From contig JAFSNB010000016.1 in the NCBI GenBank assembly GCA_017447625.1, positions 1 to 64,000 on the forward strand: 64,000 bases of DNA, in the 5' to 3' direction. The translations under genes were made by a program, and so were the position numbers. Shown piece by piece: positions 55,313 to 63,983 of this stretch. The notes under the pieces were generated by a model. It ran no database searches. It was given only the letters and a program-made list of their open reading frames with translations, and was not told the origin of the DNA. This DNA is from Bacteroidaceae bacterium. Its GTDB lineage: Bacteria > Bacteroidota > Bacteroidia > Bacteroidales > Bacteroidaceae. Positions within the stretch are counted from its first letter, which is position 1, and every line of letters begins with the position of its first letter.

Positions 55313-56107
55313 ATGAAACAGTATCTCGACTTATTACAGCGAATCCTCGATGAAGGAGTGCGCAAGGAAGACCGCACGGGGACGGGCACGCTGAGCGTGT
55401 TTGGCCATCAGATGCGCTTCAATCTCGAAGAGGGCTTTCCTCTCGTCACCACCAAGAAATGCCATCTGAAGAGCATCATTTATGAGTTGCTTTGGTTCCT
55501 ACAGGGCAACACAAACGTGCATTATCTGCAGGAGCACGGCGTGCGTATCTGGAACGAATGGGCAGATGAGAATGGCGAACTGGGTCCGGTTTATGGCCAT
55601 CAGTGGCGTTCGTGGCCTGACTACGAGGGCGGGACGATAGACCAGATTCAGCAGGTGCTGGATCAGATTCGCACGTCGCCCGACTCCCGACGTATGATTG
55701 TGTCGGCCTGGAACGTGGCTGAAGTGAATAAGATGGCGCTGCCGCCCTGTCACACTCTGTTCCAGTTTTATGTGGCCGACGGCCGTCTTTCGCTGCAGCT
55801 CTACCAGCGTTCAGCCGACACCTTCCTCGGTGTTCCATTCAATATAGCCTCCTACGCTTTGCTTTGTATTATGATGGCTCAGGTGACTGGTTTGAAGCCC
55901 GGTTGGTTTATACATACTACTGGTGATACACATCTGTATCTGAATCATTTAGAACAGGCTCGTTTACAACTTACTCGAACGCCACGACAATTGCCTAAGA
56001 TGGTTCTGAATCCTGATGTCAAGGATTTGTTCTCTTTCCAATATGAGGATTTCTCGCTCGAGGGTTACGACCCTTGGCCACACATAAAAGCGGAGGTCAG
56101 CGTATGA
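55313..56107 (+). CDS. thyA: Thymidylate synthase
   Basis: A 264-residue ThyA that methylates dUMP to dTMP using methylene-tetrahydrofolate. [60 protein letters not shown] (catalytic Cys) and [20 protein letters not shown] are classic. It overlaps folA by four bases (ATGA), forming the frequently seen thyA-folA operon in which DHFR regenerates the folate oxidised by ThyA. Confidence 0.98.
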   Translation: MKQYLDLLQRILDEGVRKEDRTGTGTLSVFGHQMRFNLEEGFPLVTTKKCHLKSIIYELLWFLQGNTNVHYLQEHGVRIWNEWADENGELGPVYGHQWRSWPDYEGGTIDQIQQVLDQIRTSPDSRRMIVSAWNVAEVNKMALPPCHTLFQFYVADGRLSLQLYQRSADTFLGVPFNIASYALLCIMMAQVTGLKPGWFIHTTGDTHLYLNHLEQARLQLTRTPRQLPKMVLNPDVKDLFSFQYEDFSLEGYDPWPHIKAEVSV

Positions 56108-56616
56108 TAGCACTCATTGCAGCCGTAGCCGAAAACGGGGCCATCGGTTACCAGAACCGACTGCTTTACTGGCTCCCGAATGACCTGAAGAGATTCAAGG
56201 CTCTGACCAGCGGACACACAATCATCATGGGCCGCCGCACGTTTGAGTCGCTGCCAAAAGGCGCGCTGCCCAACCGCCGGAACATCGTCCTTACGAGAAA
56301 CACCTCGTTCTCTGCACCTGACACTGAAACGTTCGCCTCTTTAGAGGATGCGCTTGCAGCCTGTCGTTCTGACGAGGAAGTCTATATCATAGGTGGTGCC
56401 AGTGTTTATGCCGAGGCGATGCCCTTTGCCGACCGCCTTTGCATAACGCATGTTCAGGATACTCCGGCTCAGGCAGACGCATTCTTCCCGGAGATAGATT
56501 CCAAGGAGTGGCGTGTAGAAAATATAGAAAAGCATGGCACCGATGAGCGCCATGCTTTCCCTTATTTGTTTGCTGATTACTCCAGACTAACGTCAACATT
56601 GAACATTGACCATTGA
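56104..56616 (+). CDS. folA: Dihydrofolate reductase
   Basis: A 170-residue DHFR. It begins [20 protein letters not shown] with [16 protein letters not shown], and continues [20 protein letters not shown] and [19 protein letters not shown], the NADPH loop. ATG 56104 is preferred because it overlaps the thyA stop. The last residues, NIDH, and the stop codon are encoded by the ACATTGACCATTGA heptamer tract, so the C-terminus is repeat-derived. Confidence 0.96.
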   Translation: MIALIAAVAENGAIGYQNRLLYWLPNDLKRFKALTSGHTIIMGRRTFESLPKGALPNRRNIVLTRNTSFSAPDTETFASLEDALAACRSDEEVYIIGGASVYAEAMPFADRLCITHVQDTPAQADAFFPEIDSKEWRVENIEKHGTDERHAFPYLFADYSRLTSTLNIDH

Positions 56617-56718
56617 ACATTGACCATTGAACATTGACCATTGAACATTGAACATTGGGCTGCGCGAAGACCTCTGTGTTCTCTGTCTTCTCTGTGTCCT
56701 CTGTGCTACCGTTAGGTC
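56594..56718. repeat. ATTGACC/ATTGAAC heptamer tract and following gap
   Basis: About nine 7-bp words (56597-56657) start inside folA and run past its stop. They are followed by TCTGTGTTCTCTGTCTTCTC words (about 56673-56704). Confidence 0.85.
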
Positions 56719-57669
56719 TTATTTTCCTCCAATAGTATAACCGCCAGTTCCGCTCTTTGTGGACTTGGTGGTTTTTGTTGTCTGGGAGTTAGTAGTCTTG
56801 GTCTTTTTTGATGTTGAGCTGGAGGTCGTTGTGGTTGCTGCGCCTATCGCGGCGTTGTAGTACTTCATAGCATCAGGCAGATGCTTCTCGATCTCCTTGA
56901 CGCGTTTCTCGTCAGACGGGTGAGTGCTTAGGAACTCAGGCGTGCTGGTAGAACCGCGCTCGGACATACGCTGCCAGAAACTGATGGCTTCGTTCGGGTT
57001 GTAGCCTGCCATTGCCGTGAATACCAGACCCATGTGGTCTGCTTCGCTCTCGTTGCTGCGTGAGTAGTGCAGCTGCGTCAGACTGCTACCAATGCTGTAA
57101 AGCGTTGATGCACCGGTGACGGCAGCGCTGCTGGCTCCTGCGGAAGAGAGCACGGATGACAGGATCTGGCCACCATATTGCGCCTTGTATTTTGAGCTCA
57201 TCTGCTCAGCCGAGTGCTTGGCAACGGCATGTGCCACCTCGTGACCCATAACTACAGCTAGTCCGGCTTCGGTCTGTGTCAGCGGCAATATGCCTTCATA
57301 AACCACAATCTTTCCTCCCGGCAGACACCACGCATTGGCCTGGCCGTCAGCCACGAGATTGAACTCCCACTGGTAGTTGGCCAGTTCGGAGGTGTAGCCG
57401 TTGGTGCTCAGATAATTGGTAACGGCGTTGGCAATGCGCTGACCTACGCGCTTCACCATCTCAGTCTGTGTGGCGTTGGTGCTGAGCTTGGCCGTCTGCA
57501 TATATTGGTTGTACTGCTGGAAACTGAGCGAGAGCACCTCTGAGTCATTAACCACAAGACGCTGCTTGCGCCCTGTCACAGGCACCTTATACACTGTGCC
57601 GCAAGCGCAAAAGGTGGCCACGACAATCGTGACCACCAATGTGCGTAATGCTATTAGCTTGAGTTTCAT
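56719..57669 (-). CDS. M48-family metallopeptidase lipoprotein
   Basis: A 316-residue predicted envelope protease. The N-terminus has LVVTIVVATFCACG, a lipoprotein signal, followed by the M48 domain: VVMGHEVAHAVAKHSAEQ is the HExxH zinc motif, and SNESEADHMGLVFTAMAGY supplies the third ligand (Glu). The tail is Thr/Ser/Lys-rich (TTTTSSSTSKK, TTKSTKSGTGG). Homologs of the LoiP/BepA type help outer-membrane quality control. Its start overlaps the stop of the EF-G2-like gene by one base, suggesting translational coupling. Confidence 0.92.
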   Translation of the reverse strand: MKLKLIALRTLVVTIVVATFCACGTVYKVPVTGRKQRLVVNDSEVLSLSFQQYNQYMQTAKLSTNATQTEMVKRVGQRIANAVTNYLSTNGYTSELANYQWEFNLVADGQANAWCLPGGKIVVYEGILPLTQTEAGLAVVMGHEVAHAVAKHSAEQMSSKYKAQYGGQILSSVLSSAGASSAAVTGASTLYSIGSSLTQLHYSRSNESEADHMGLVFTAMAGYNPNEAISFWQRMSERGSTSTPEFLSTHPSDEKRVKEIEKHLPDAMKYYNAAIGAATTTTSSSTSKKTKTTNSQTTKTTKSTKSGTGGYTIGGK

Positions 57670-59825
57670 TATTCTTCGGTTTGAGTTGCTTCGAAGTCCT
57701 TGATGAGCTGCTGCTGTACATCAGTCGGAACGAGCTCGTATGAGGCGAACTTCATCACGAACGAAGCTCGGCCGCCGGTGAGTGAGCTGAGCGTAGTGCT
57801 GTAGCTCGACATCTCCTTCAGAGGCACCTTGGCGGTGAGCTTCTCGTAGCCGTTCTCAGAGGACATACCCAATATCATTCCGCGTCTTCCCTGCATGTCG
57901 GACATCACGTCGCCGAGCTTCTCTGACGGAACGAATACCTCAACGTCATAGATGGGCTCCAGGATCTTCGGACCTGCCTGCTTGAAGGCCTGGCTGAAGG
58001 CGTTACGGCCAGCGAGCATAAATGAGAGTTCGTTGGAATCCACGGGGTGCATCTTACCGTCATAGACAATCACACGCACGTCGCGAGCGTAAGAACCTGT
58101 GAGCGGGCCTTGTTCCATCTTGGCCATAACGCCTTTGAGGATTGCCGGCATAAAGCGAGCATCGATAGCACCGCCGACGACGCTGTTGATGAACACCAGT
58201 TTGCCGCCCCATTCGAGGTCAATCACTTCCTCGCTCTTGGCGTTGATGCGGAACTCCTGACCGCCGAACTTATAGACTTCCTGAACAGGCATACCGTCGC
58301 TGTAGGGCTCCACAATCATGTGAACCTCACCGAACTGACCGGCACCGCCCGACTGTTTCTTGTGACGGTAGTCGGCACGAGCAGCCTTCGTGATGGTCTC
58401 ACGATAAGGAATACGCGGCTCATCGTAGATAATCTGTATCTTCTCGTTGTTCTCCATACGCCACTTGAGGGTGCGCAGGTGGAACTCTCCCTGACCCTTG
58501 ACAAGGATCTGACGCAGTTCCTTTGACTGCTCGATGACCCAAGTGGGATCTTCCTGGCTCATGCGCTGCAGACAGGTCATCATCTTCTCAGTCTCGCTCT
58601 CGTTGGCGGCGCGGATGGCGCGGATGTACTTGGGCTCGGGGAACTTGATGAAGTTGAAGCGGTGGTCGCAGCCGTTGCCGTTCAGCGTGTTGCCGGTCTT
58701 CACGTCCTTGAGTTTCACGGTGCAGCCTATATCGCCTGCAACGAGCTCCTCGACCTTGATGCGGGTGGCACCGGCGCAGCAGAAGAGCTGAGCCATGCGC
58801 TCCTTGGAACCGCGGTCGGCGTTGGTGAGGTCGTCGCCCTCGTGTACCTTACCGCTCATCACCTTGAAGTAGCAAACCTGACCGATATGCGGCTCAACGG
58901 CGGTCTTGAAGAAATAGAGGCTTGTGGGACCGTTGCTGTCGGGTTTGACCTCTTCTCCACGTGTGTTGTGAACCTTTGGCATCTCGTCCACGAAGGGAAC
59001 GACGTTGCCAAGGAACTCCATGAGACGGCGAACACCCATGTCTTTCGTAGCGCATACGCAGAACACGGGGAACATACCGCGAGCGGCCAGACCCTTGCGG
59101 ATGCCTTCACGCATCTCATCTTCGGTCAGTTCCTCGCTCTCGAAGAACTTCTCCATGAGAGTCTCGTCGTGCTCGGCAGCTGCCTCAACGAGAGCCTTGT
59201 GCAACTCGGTGGCCTTGTCAAGCTCTTCGGCTGGGATATCCTCGATGATGGGAGCACCGCCTTCGGGCTTCCATGAGTACTTCTTCATCAGGAGCACGTC
59301 AATCAGGGCGTTGAAGTCCGGACCGGTCTTGATGGGGTACTGGATGGGAATTACCTTTGAGCCGTAGATAGAAGTCAGCTGTTCCAGAATCTGGTCGTAG
59401 TCGCAGTTCTCGGCATCGAGCTGGTTTACGAGGAAGATGACGGGTTTGCCCAGCTTCTCGGTGTAGCGGAAGTGGTTCTGTGTGCCAACCTCCACGCCAT
59501 ACTGCCCATTGATAAGCAGGATAGTGGTGTCGGTAACGCCCATAGCTGTCATAGCAGCACCGGCGAAGTCGTCACTACCCGGGCAGTCGATGATGTTCAG
59601 CTTCTTGTTGTTCCACTCGCAGTGGAAGACAGTAGAGAACACGCTGTATCCGTATTCCTGTTCCACGGGGAAGTAGTCGCTCACGGTGTTCTTCATCGTG
59701 ATGCGTCCACGGCGACTGATTATGCCGCTCTCGAAGAGCAGCGCTTCGGTGAGGGTCGTCTTGCCCGCACCGTCATTACCAAGGAGGGCAATGTTCTTGA
59801 TTTCTTGCGTCTGGTAGGTTCTCAT
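57669..59825 (-). CDS. EF-G2-like translation factor with degenerate GTPase motifs
   Basis: A 718-residue elongation-factor-G paralog. Domain order matches EF-G (G domain to about residue 280, then domains II-V). The P-loop is GNDGAGKTTLT rather than the AHIDAGKTT of EF-G; the G3 motif is DCPGSDDF, whereas EF-G has DTPGHVDF, so the catalytic His is Ser; G4 is NQLD instead of NKMD. Bacteroides EF-G2 shows this pattern, has been reported to lack GTPase activity and to matter for gut fitness. I transfer that description by resemblance. It is distinct from the canonical fusA, which is absent here. Its stop overlaps the M48 start by one base. Confidence 0.88.
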   Translation of the reverse strand: MRTYQTQEIKNIALLGNDGAGKTTLTEALLFESGIISRRGRITMKNTVSDYFPVEQEYGYSVFSTVFHCEWNNKKLNIIDCPGSDDFAGAAMTAMGVTDTTILLINGQYGVEVGTQNHFRYTEKLGKPVIFLVNQLDAENCDYDQILEQLTSIYGSKVIPIQYPIKTGPDFNALIDVLLMKKYSWKPEGGAPIIEDIPAEELDKATELHKALVEAAAEHDETLMEKFFESEELTEDEMREGIRKGLAARGMFPVFCVCATKDMGVRRLMEFLGNVVPFVDEMPKVHNTRGEEVKPDSNGPTSLYFFKTAVEPHIGQVCYFKVMSGKVHEGDDLTNADRGSKERMAQLFCCAGATRIKVEELVAGDIGCTVKLKDVKTGNTLNGNGCDHRFNFIKFPEPKYIRAIRAANESETEKMMTCLQRMSQEDPTWVIEQSKELRQILVKGQGEFHLRTLKWRMENNEKIQIIYDEPRIPYRETITKAARADYRHKKQSGGAGQFGEVHMIVEPYSDGMPVQEVYKFGGQEFRINAKSEEVIDLEWGGKLVFINSVVGGAIDARFMPAILKGVMAKMEQGPLTGSYARDVRVIVYDGKMHPVDSNELSFMLAGRNAFSQAFKQAGPKILEPIYDVEVFVPSEKLGDVMSDMQGRRGMILGMSSENGYEKLTAKVPLKEMSSYSTTLSSLTGGRASFVMKFASYELVPTDVQQQLIKDFEATQTEE

Positions 59826-60040
59826 TTTGTTGGTTTGTTATTGATTTAAATTGATTAATTGTCTCTGTTTTGCGTGCCAAAAGCCACTTTTGAGTCTAAA
59901 AAGCACACTTTCGGGGTGCAATTTAGTGATTATTTGTGAAACAGCGTGCATTTATGCACAAGTTTTTTGCATGAGGGGGCATATTTGGCGTTTTTTGACT
60001 ACCTTTGCGCTGCCAAAAGCATAAATCTGCCCCAATTTTC
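59826..60040. other. Gap between the EF-G2-like gene and hemW
   Basis: It contains the hemW -7 box (60000-60008) and AT-rich sequence. No gene is seen. Confidence 0.5.
60000..60008 (+). promoter_or_regulatory. -7 promoter box for hemW
   Basis: TACCTTTGC, 32 bases upstream of the start codon; it overlaps the alternative ATG at 60005, which excludes that start. Confidence 0.6.
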
Positions 60041-61261
60041 ATGGCTGGAATATACGTTCATATACCATTTTGTCGTTCGCGATGCATTTATTGCGATTTC
60101 TTTTCCACAACAGACGAGGAAAAGCGTGATGCATACGTCTCTGCTTTGTGCAATGAAATCCGTTTCACAGCACAGACCTATCCTCACACGCGCGCGCACA
60201 CAATATATATAGGTGGAGGAACGCCGTCGCAACTCAGTCCCACGCAACTCGCCCGCATCCTCTCAACAATAGAGGAACATTTCCCTCCGTTTCCCGACAC
60301 CGAGATTACCATTGAAATGAATCCCGACGATATCGAGGAAGATGTAAAATGTAGAATGGAAGATGTAAAATGTTCAATGTTCAATGTTCAATGGTCAATG
60401 GCCAACCGCCTTTCCCTCGGTATTCAGACATTCGATGATCAGATTCTGCGTTTCCTTAGGCGTCGTAACGACTCGGCAACTGCCGTTAAAGCCGTTCGCT
60501 CCCTGCAGGATGCAGGCATAAAGAACATCAGCATTGACCTGATTTACGGTCTTCCCGGACAGACAATGGAGGTGTGGCAGCGCGATCTCGATATAGCTTT
60601 CTCGCTTGGAATCCAACACCTGTCGGCTTACGCCCTTTCGTTTGAGGAGGGCACTCCTTTGTGGCAGATGCGAGAACAGGGTAGGGTTGCCGAGGCAGAT
60701 GAAGCCCTCTCTGTTGCTATGTATGAGGCACTTTGTGACAGGGCAGAGGCAGCAGGTTTCCGTCACTACGAGATTTCCAACTTCGCTCTTCCCGGCTTCG
60801 AATCCCGTCACAACTCCTCTTATTGGAGCGGCAAACCCTATTTCGGCTTCGGCCCTGGTGCACATAGCTATGACGGCGACCGCACCCGCTGGTCCAACCG
60901 TCCCGACCTGGGCGAATACATAAAATTCTGGGGGAAATCACCCTCCGCAGGCGTCCTCCACCCCACGGGGGGAGATAGAGAGGGGCCTCAATGTTCAATG
61001 TTCAATGTTCAATGTTCAATAAATCTCACCCTTTCCGAACTTTACAACGAGTTCGTTATGTGTGGCCTCCGCACGTGCGAAGGGGTTGACCTCAATGAAC
61101 TTGAAGCCCGCTTCGGACAGTCGCGTCTCGAGTACATCCTTCGTATGGCCGCCCCCCACATCGCAGACGGACGGCTCCTTCAGTCCGAAGGTCGTCTGCG
61201 TCTTACCCGTCAGGCCCTTATGGTGTCCGACGATGTTATGAGCGACTTGATGGTGATTTAG
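60041..61261 (+). CDS. hemW: HemW-type radical SAM protein with two repeat-derived inserts
   Basis: A 406-residue radical SAM protein, the heme chaperone HemW formerly called oxygen-independent coproporphyrinogen oxidase. YVHIPFCRSRCIYCDFFS contains the CxxxCxxC cluster ligands, YIGGGTPSQLSP and EITIEMNPDD follow, RLSLGIQTFDDQILRFLRR and IDLIYGLPGQTMEVW are family motifs. Two inserts enlarge it: residues about 101-120 (DVKCSMFNVQWSM) from AATGTTC words, and about 301-326 (VLHPTGGDREGPQ, then CSMFNVQCS) from a GC-rich palindrome plus the heptamers. The C-terminal domain after the second insert (LTLSELYNEFVMCGLRTCEG) is normal. Confidence 0.92.
   Translation: MAGIYVHIPFCRSRCIYCDFFSTTDEEKRDAYVSALCNEIRFTAQTYPHTRAHTIYIGGGTPSQLSPTQLARILSTIEEHFPPFPDTEITIEMNPDDIEEDVKCRMEDVKCSMFNVQWSMANRLSLGIQTFDDQILRFLRRRNDSATAVKAVRSLQDAGIKNISIDLIYGLPGQTMEVWQRDLDIAFSLGIQHLSAYALSFEEGTPLWQMREQGRVAEADEALSVAMYEALCDRAEAAGFRHYEISNFALPGFESRHNSSYWSGKPYFGFGPGAHSYDGDRTRWSNRPDLGEYIKFWGKSPSAGVLHPTGGDREGPQCSMFNVQCSINLTLSELYNEFVMCGLRTCEGVDLNELEARFGQSRLEYILRMAAPHIADGRLLQSEGRLRLTRQALMVSDDVMSDLMVI
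60341..60401 (+). repeat. AATGTTC-family tract inside hemW
   Basis: GATGTAAAATGTAGAATGG then AAGATGTAAAATGTTC and AATGTTC/AATGGTC words. The tract is in frame and adds about 20 residues. Confidence 0.85.
60941..61020 (+). repeat. GC-rich palindrome and heptamer tract inside hemW
   Basis: The palindromic part (60945-60988) matches that in rsmA (13075-13148 region) over about 43 bases with few changes. Five AATGTTC words follow directly (60989-61020). Confidence 0.9.
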
Positions 61262-63810
61262 TGCACGAGCGTCTTTTTGCCGTTGACGATGTAAACTCGG
61301 GCCTCTCCCCCGGCCCCTCCCCTGTTAGGAAGGGGAGAACCTTGAACCTTGAACCGTGAACCATTAACCATTCTTCCGCTCAAGTCATACACCGCGCCAG
61401 CTGACGAATTATGCATTATGCATTCTGCATTATGAATTGCCTCAACTTTAGTCGTTTCCGCTTTGCTGCCCAAACGGAAGAGGCGTACTCCGTGACTCGG
61501 GACGGTGGTGGTCAGTGTGCCTGTGGTTCTGAACAGATTGAATCCGTTGGCCCAGATGTCGTGTACGGGAACTGCCTCGTCTGCTCCGTAGCCCAGCAGC
61601 GTCAGGTCGAAGGTGTAAGGCTCGTTCTTTAAGACATAGAAGAGGAACTCCATCGTCGTTCCTGATGATGACGTGTTGTCTGTGTCGCAGCTGGAGTCGT
61701 AACCGCAGAGGGCGCGGAAGGTCTTCCACGAGTGGCCAGCTGGCAGGTCGTAGATCAGAGTGCATTGGGCGTTCAGTCCGAGACCTTTGCTATATGTTCT
61801 TCCTTCTACGCGAAGCGTGCCGTTCTCCACATTCTTGTTTTTATGCAGCGAGCCCCACTCTGATGTGTACGATGATTCTTGCAGCGTAGTAAGCGATGTC
61901 TCGTTGCCTTCTTCGTCGATAAGCACGGGATTAATCAGGTCGGCTCGGTCGTAGCTGAAGCCGTCGCCCCAGTTGCTTACCACAATCTTCAGTTGTTCGG
62001 CGCCGGTGACGTCACATTCCATAGTCTTCGACTTCGTTCCCGTACGGCTTATCAGTCCGGAGCGCGCGGCGGAGTTGTCCTGCTCGTCTGTAAGCGGGTT
62101 CTGTGCGAACACCATGAAACGGAGAGTCGTGGTGGAGTTCGTCTGTCCGATGCCAGAGTCGTCGGCGGCTCCCATAGCCTTGAATCTTACTACATCCATA
62201 TCCTCGGGAATCTGGAAGAAGATGGCTGCGTTGGCATCGGCTGAGAAACCGCGGTCGTATGTGACACCCATCACCTTCATCTTACCGCCGTTATCCACAT
62301 TCTTGTTCTCATATACGCGGTTGAAGTATGATTTGGTGTAATCGCGAGTCTTGTATTCGCCTGTCAGGGGGACCTCGGTACCGTCACGCAGAATGAGTGT
62401 GGGGTTGATCCAGTCGCCGTGGTCGTAGTAGTTGTTGTCGCCGCCGTCGTCAACCACCAGCACCAGTGTCTTCTCGCCTTCGGGCCACGGGATATCCACA
62501 TCCACCGCGTGCCCGTCGGTAGTGTAAGCCACTACCTCGCTCTTGTACAGCGCTTTCTGTCCCACAACCCAGCGGGTGTTGTCGCGCTGGAACAGAGCCA
62601 GATAACGAGTGTCACCGATATGCGAAGTCCACGCCACGCGTCCCAGATCCTCATCGTTATACACCTGATGTGCGTCCTCGCCGTACTTGTGCATCTGGTG
62701 GTATTCCTCGTTGTTCAGCAGCGAGAGGGTGAAGTCGTCGTTCTTGGTCATTTCACCGCCGAAGAACAGGGGCGAGTGGCAGATGCCCCACAGCGTCATC
62801 ATCGTCAGCTGCTCGTTCTGCGACAGACGAGTCCAGCGGCCTGCGTCCGCTCCCGTATAGCCCTGGTCGGCGATAGTCATCGAGATCTGGCCCAGCGGCA
62901 ACATATCGCAGTCGGCGTAGTTGCCCGGCCGGGTCACCGTCTCCCATTCGTGTGCCTCGTTGAACACGGCATCCACCGCGCTCCAGTTGTCCCACAAGTC
63001 ATCCATCATGCGCCACATATTGGCGTTCCCGAGACACTCCTCAGCGTACTGATACTGAGTCTTGCCCGGACTCAACGACAGCACTATCGGGCGGCCCGTC
63101 TGGTCTATGGCCTTGCGAATCATGTGAATCTCGTCGGTGTAGAACGGGCGGCTCAAGTCGTCAATCTTCAGGAAATCCACGCCCCACTCGGCATAGAGGT
63201 CCATTATGCTGTTGTAGTAGAGCTGTCCGGCTGCGTTGTTCTTCACCAGAAGGTTGTCCTTCAGCCACGTGCAGGGCGACGAGGTGCCGTTATACACCTG
63301 ACTCCAGGCCGTCGATTCGCTGCCTTTCAGCTTGTAATTGCTTCCGACCACGCTCTTCGGGACGCCTCGCATGATATGTATTCCGAACTTCAAACCCATA
63401 TCGTGAATCTTCTTGGCCAGCGCCTTGAAGCCCTCGTTCTTGCCGTCAACCATACACGAGGGGAATCGGGTGGGAGAGGGTAGGTAACGACCGTACTCAT
63501 CCAGTACATAGTCCTGCGTGCCGTTCTGGTTGTAGTTTCCTCCTCCCAGCGACGGGTGGTTGCAGTACCAGCGTATATCGATTACCACATACTCCCAGCC
63601 GTATTTCACCAGGTCGTTATCCACCAAGTACTGCGCGTTTTGCAGCACTTCCTTCTCGGTGACGCTTGAATAATAACAGTCCCAAGAGTTCCAGCCCATA
63701 GGCGGAGTCATAGCCCAAGTGCGGAAGGTTGCGATGTCTTGTGTTTCCTGTGCCTGGGTAAATACGCTTGCGAGTGCAAACGCAAGAACGGTGAGTGTGA
63801 ATCGTCTCAT
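61258..63810 (-). CDS. Secreted GH27 alpha-galactosidase with NPCBM domain
   Basis: An 850-residue exported glycosidase. Signal peptide MRRFTLTVLAFALASVFTQA; GH27 domain starts near MTPPMGWNSWDCYYSSVTEK and the nucleophile is expected in VDFLKIDDLS (about residue 215), with the acid/base in the RPIVLSLSPG and MMDDLWDNW region. Residues about 500-780 include NPCBM-type modules (KVMGVTYDRGFSADANAAIF). It removes alpha-galactose from glycans and would feed the galactose genes at 36.9-42 kb. The tail (about 790-850) contains three repeat-derived stretches before GARVYIVNGKK, a secretion-tail-like end. Its stop overlaps that of hemW by four bases, tail to tail. Confidence 0.9.
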   Translation of the reverse strand: MRRFTLTVLAFALASVFTQAQETQDIATFRTWAMTPPMGWNSWDCYYSSVTEKEVLQNAQYLVDNDLVKYGWEYVVIDIRWYCNHPSLGGGNYNQNGTQDYVLDEYGRYLPSPTRFPSCMVDGKNEGFKALAKKIHDMGLKFGIHIMRGVPKSVVGSNYKLKGSESTAWSQVYNGTSSPCTWLKDNLLVKNNAAGQLYYNSIMDLYAEWGVDFLKIDDLSRPFYTDEIHMIRKAIDQTGRPIVLSLSPGKTQYQYAEECLGNANMWRMMDDLWDNWSAVDAVFNEAHEWETVTRPGNYADCDMLPLGQISMTIADQGYTGADAGRWTRLSQNEQLTMMTLWGICHSPLFFGGEMTKNDDFTLSLLNNEEYHQMHKYGEDAHQVYNDEDLGRVAWTSHIGDTRYLALFQRDNTRWVVGQKALYKSEVVAYTTDGHAVDVDIPWPEGEKTLVLVVDDGGDNNYYDHGDWINPTLILRDGTEVPLTGEYKTRDYTKSYFNRVYENKNVDNGGKMKVMGVTYDRGFSADANAAIFFQIPEDMDVVRFKAMGAADDSGIGQTNSTTTLRFMVFAQNPLTDEQDNSAARSGLISRTGTKSKTMECDVTGAEQLKIVVSNWGDGFSYDRADLINPVLIDEEGNETSLTTLQESSYTSEWGSLHKNKNVENGTLRVEGRTYSKGLGLNAQCTLIYDLPAGHSWKTFRALCGYDSSCDTDNTSSSGTTMEFLFYVLKNEPYTFDLTLLGYGADEAVPVHDIWANGFNLFRTTGTLTTTVPSHGVRLFRLGSKAETTKVEAIHNAECIMHNSSAGAVYDLSGRMVNGSRFKVQGSPLPNRGGAGGEARVYIVNGKKTLVH
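61300..61440 (-). repeat. Three repeat families inside the GH27 tail
   Basis: On the plus strand: a GC-rich palindrome (61303-61342), GAACCTT/GAACCGT/GAACCAT heptamers (61340-61372) and ATTATGCATTCTGCATTATG words (61408-61438). All are in frame. Confidence 0.85.
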
Positions 63811-63850
63811 TTTTGTGGTAGCGTTTTATGTGTTTTGGATTAATCTGCGA

Positions 63851-63858
63851 CAAAGATA
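63851..63858 (-). promoter_or_regulatory. -7 promoter box for the GH27 gene
   Basis: TATCTTTG on the minus strand, 41 bases before the start codon. Confidence 0.6.
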
Positions 63859-63974
63859 GTTAATTAATGTGTAGCTTCAAATTTTTATGGCGAAAAATTT
63901 TCGGGCCAACAAAAAATATGCATTTTATTATCGAATTTTAAGTGAAAAAAGTTGCTCGTAATAGAAAAATGTAA

Positions 63975-63983
63975 TACCTTTGC
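63975..63983 (+). promoter_or_regulatory. -7 promoter box for a gene beyond the window
   Basis: TACCTTTGC with TTG 20 bases upstream. The gene it serves starts after the right edge. Confidence 0.55.
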
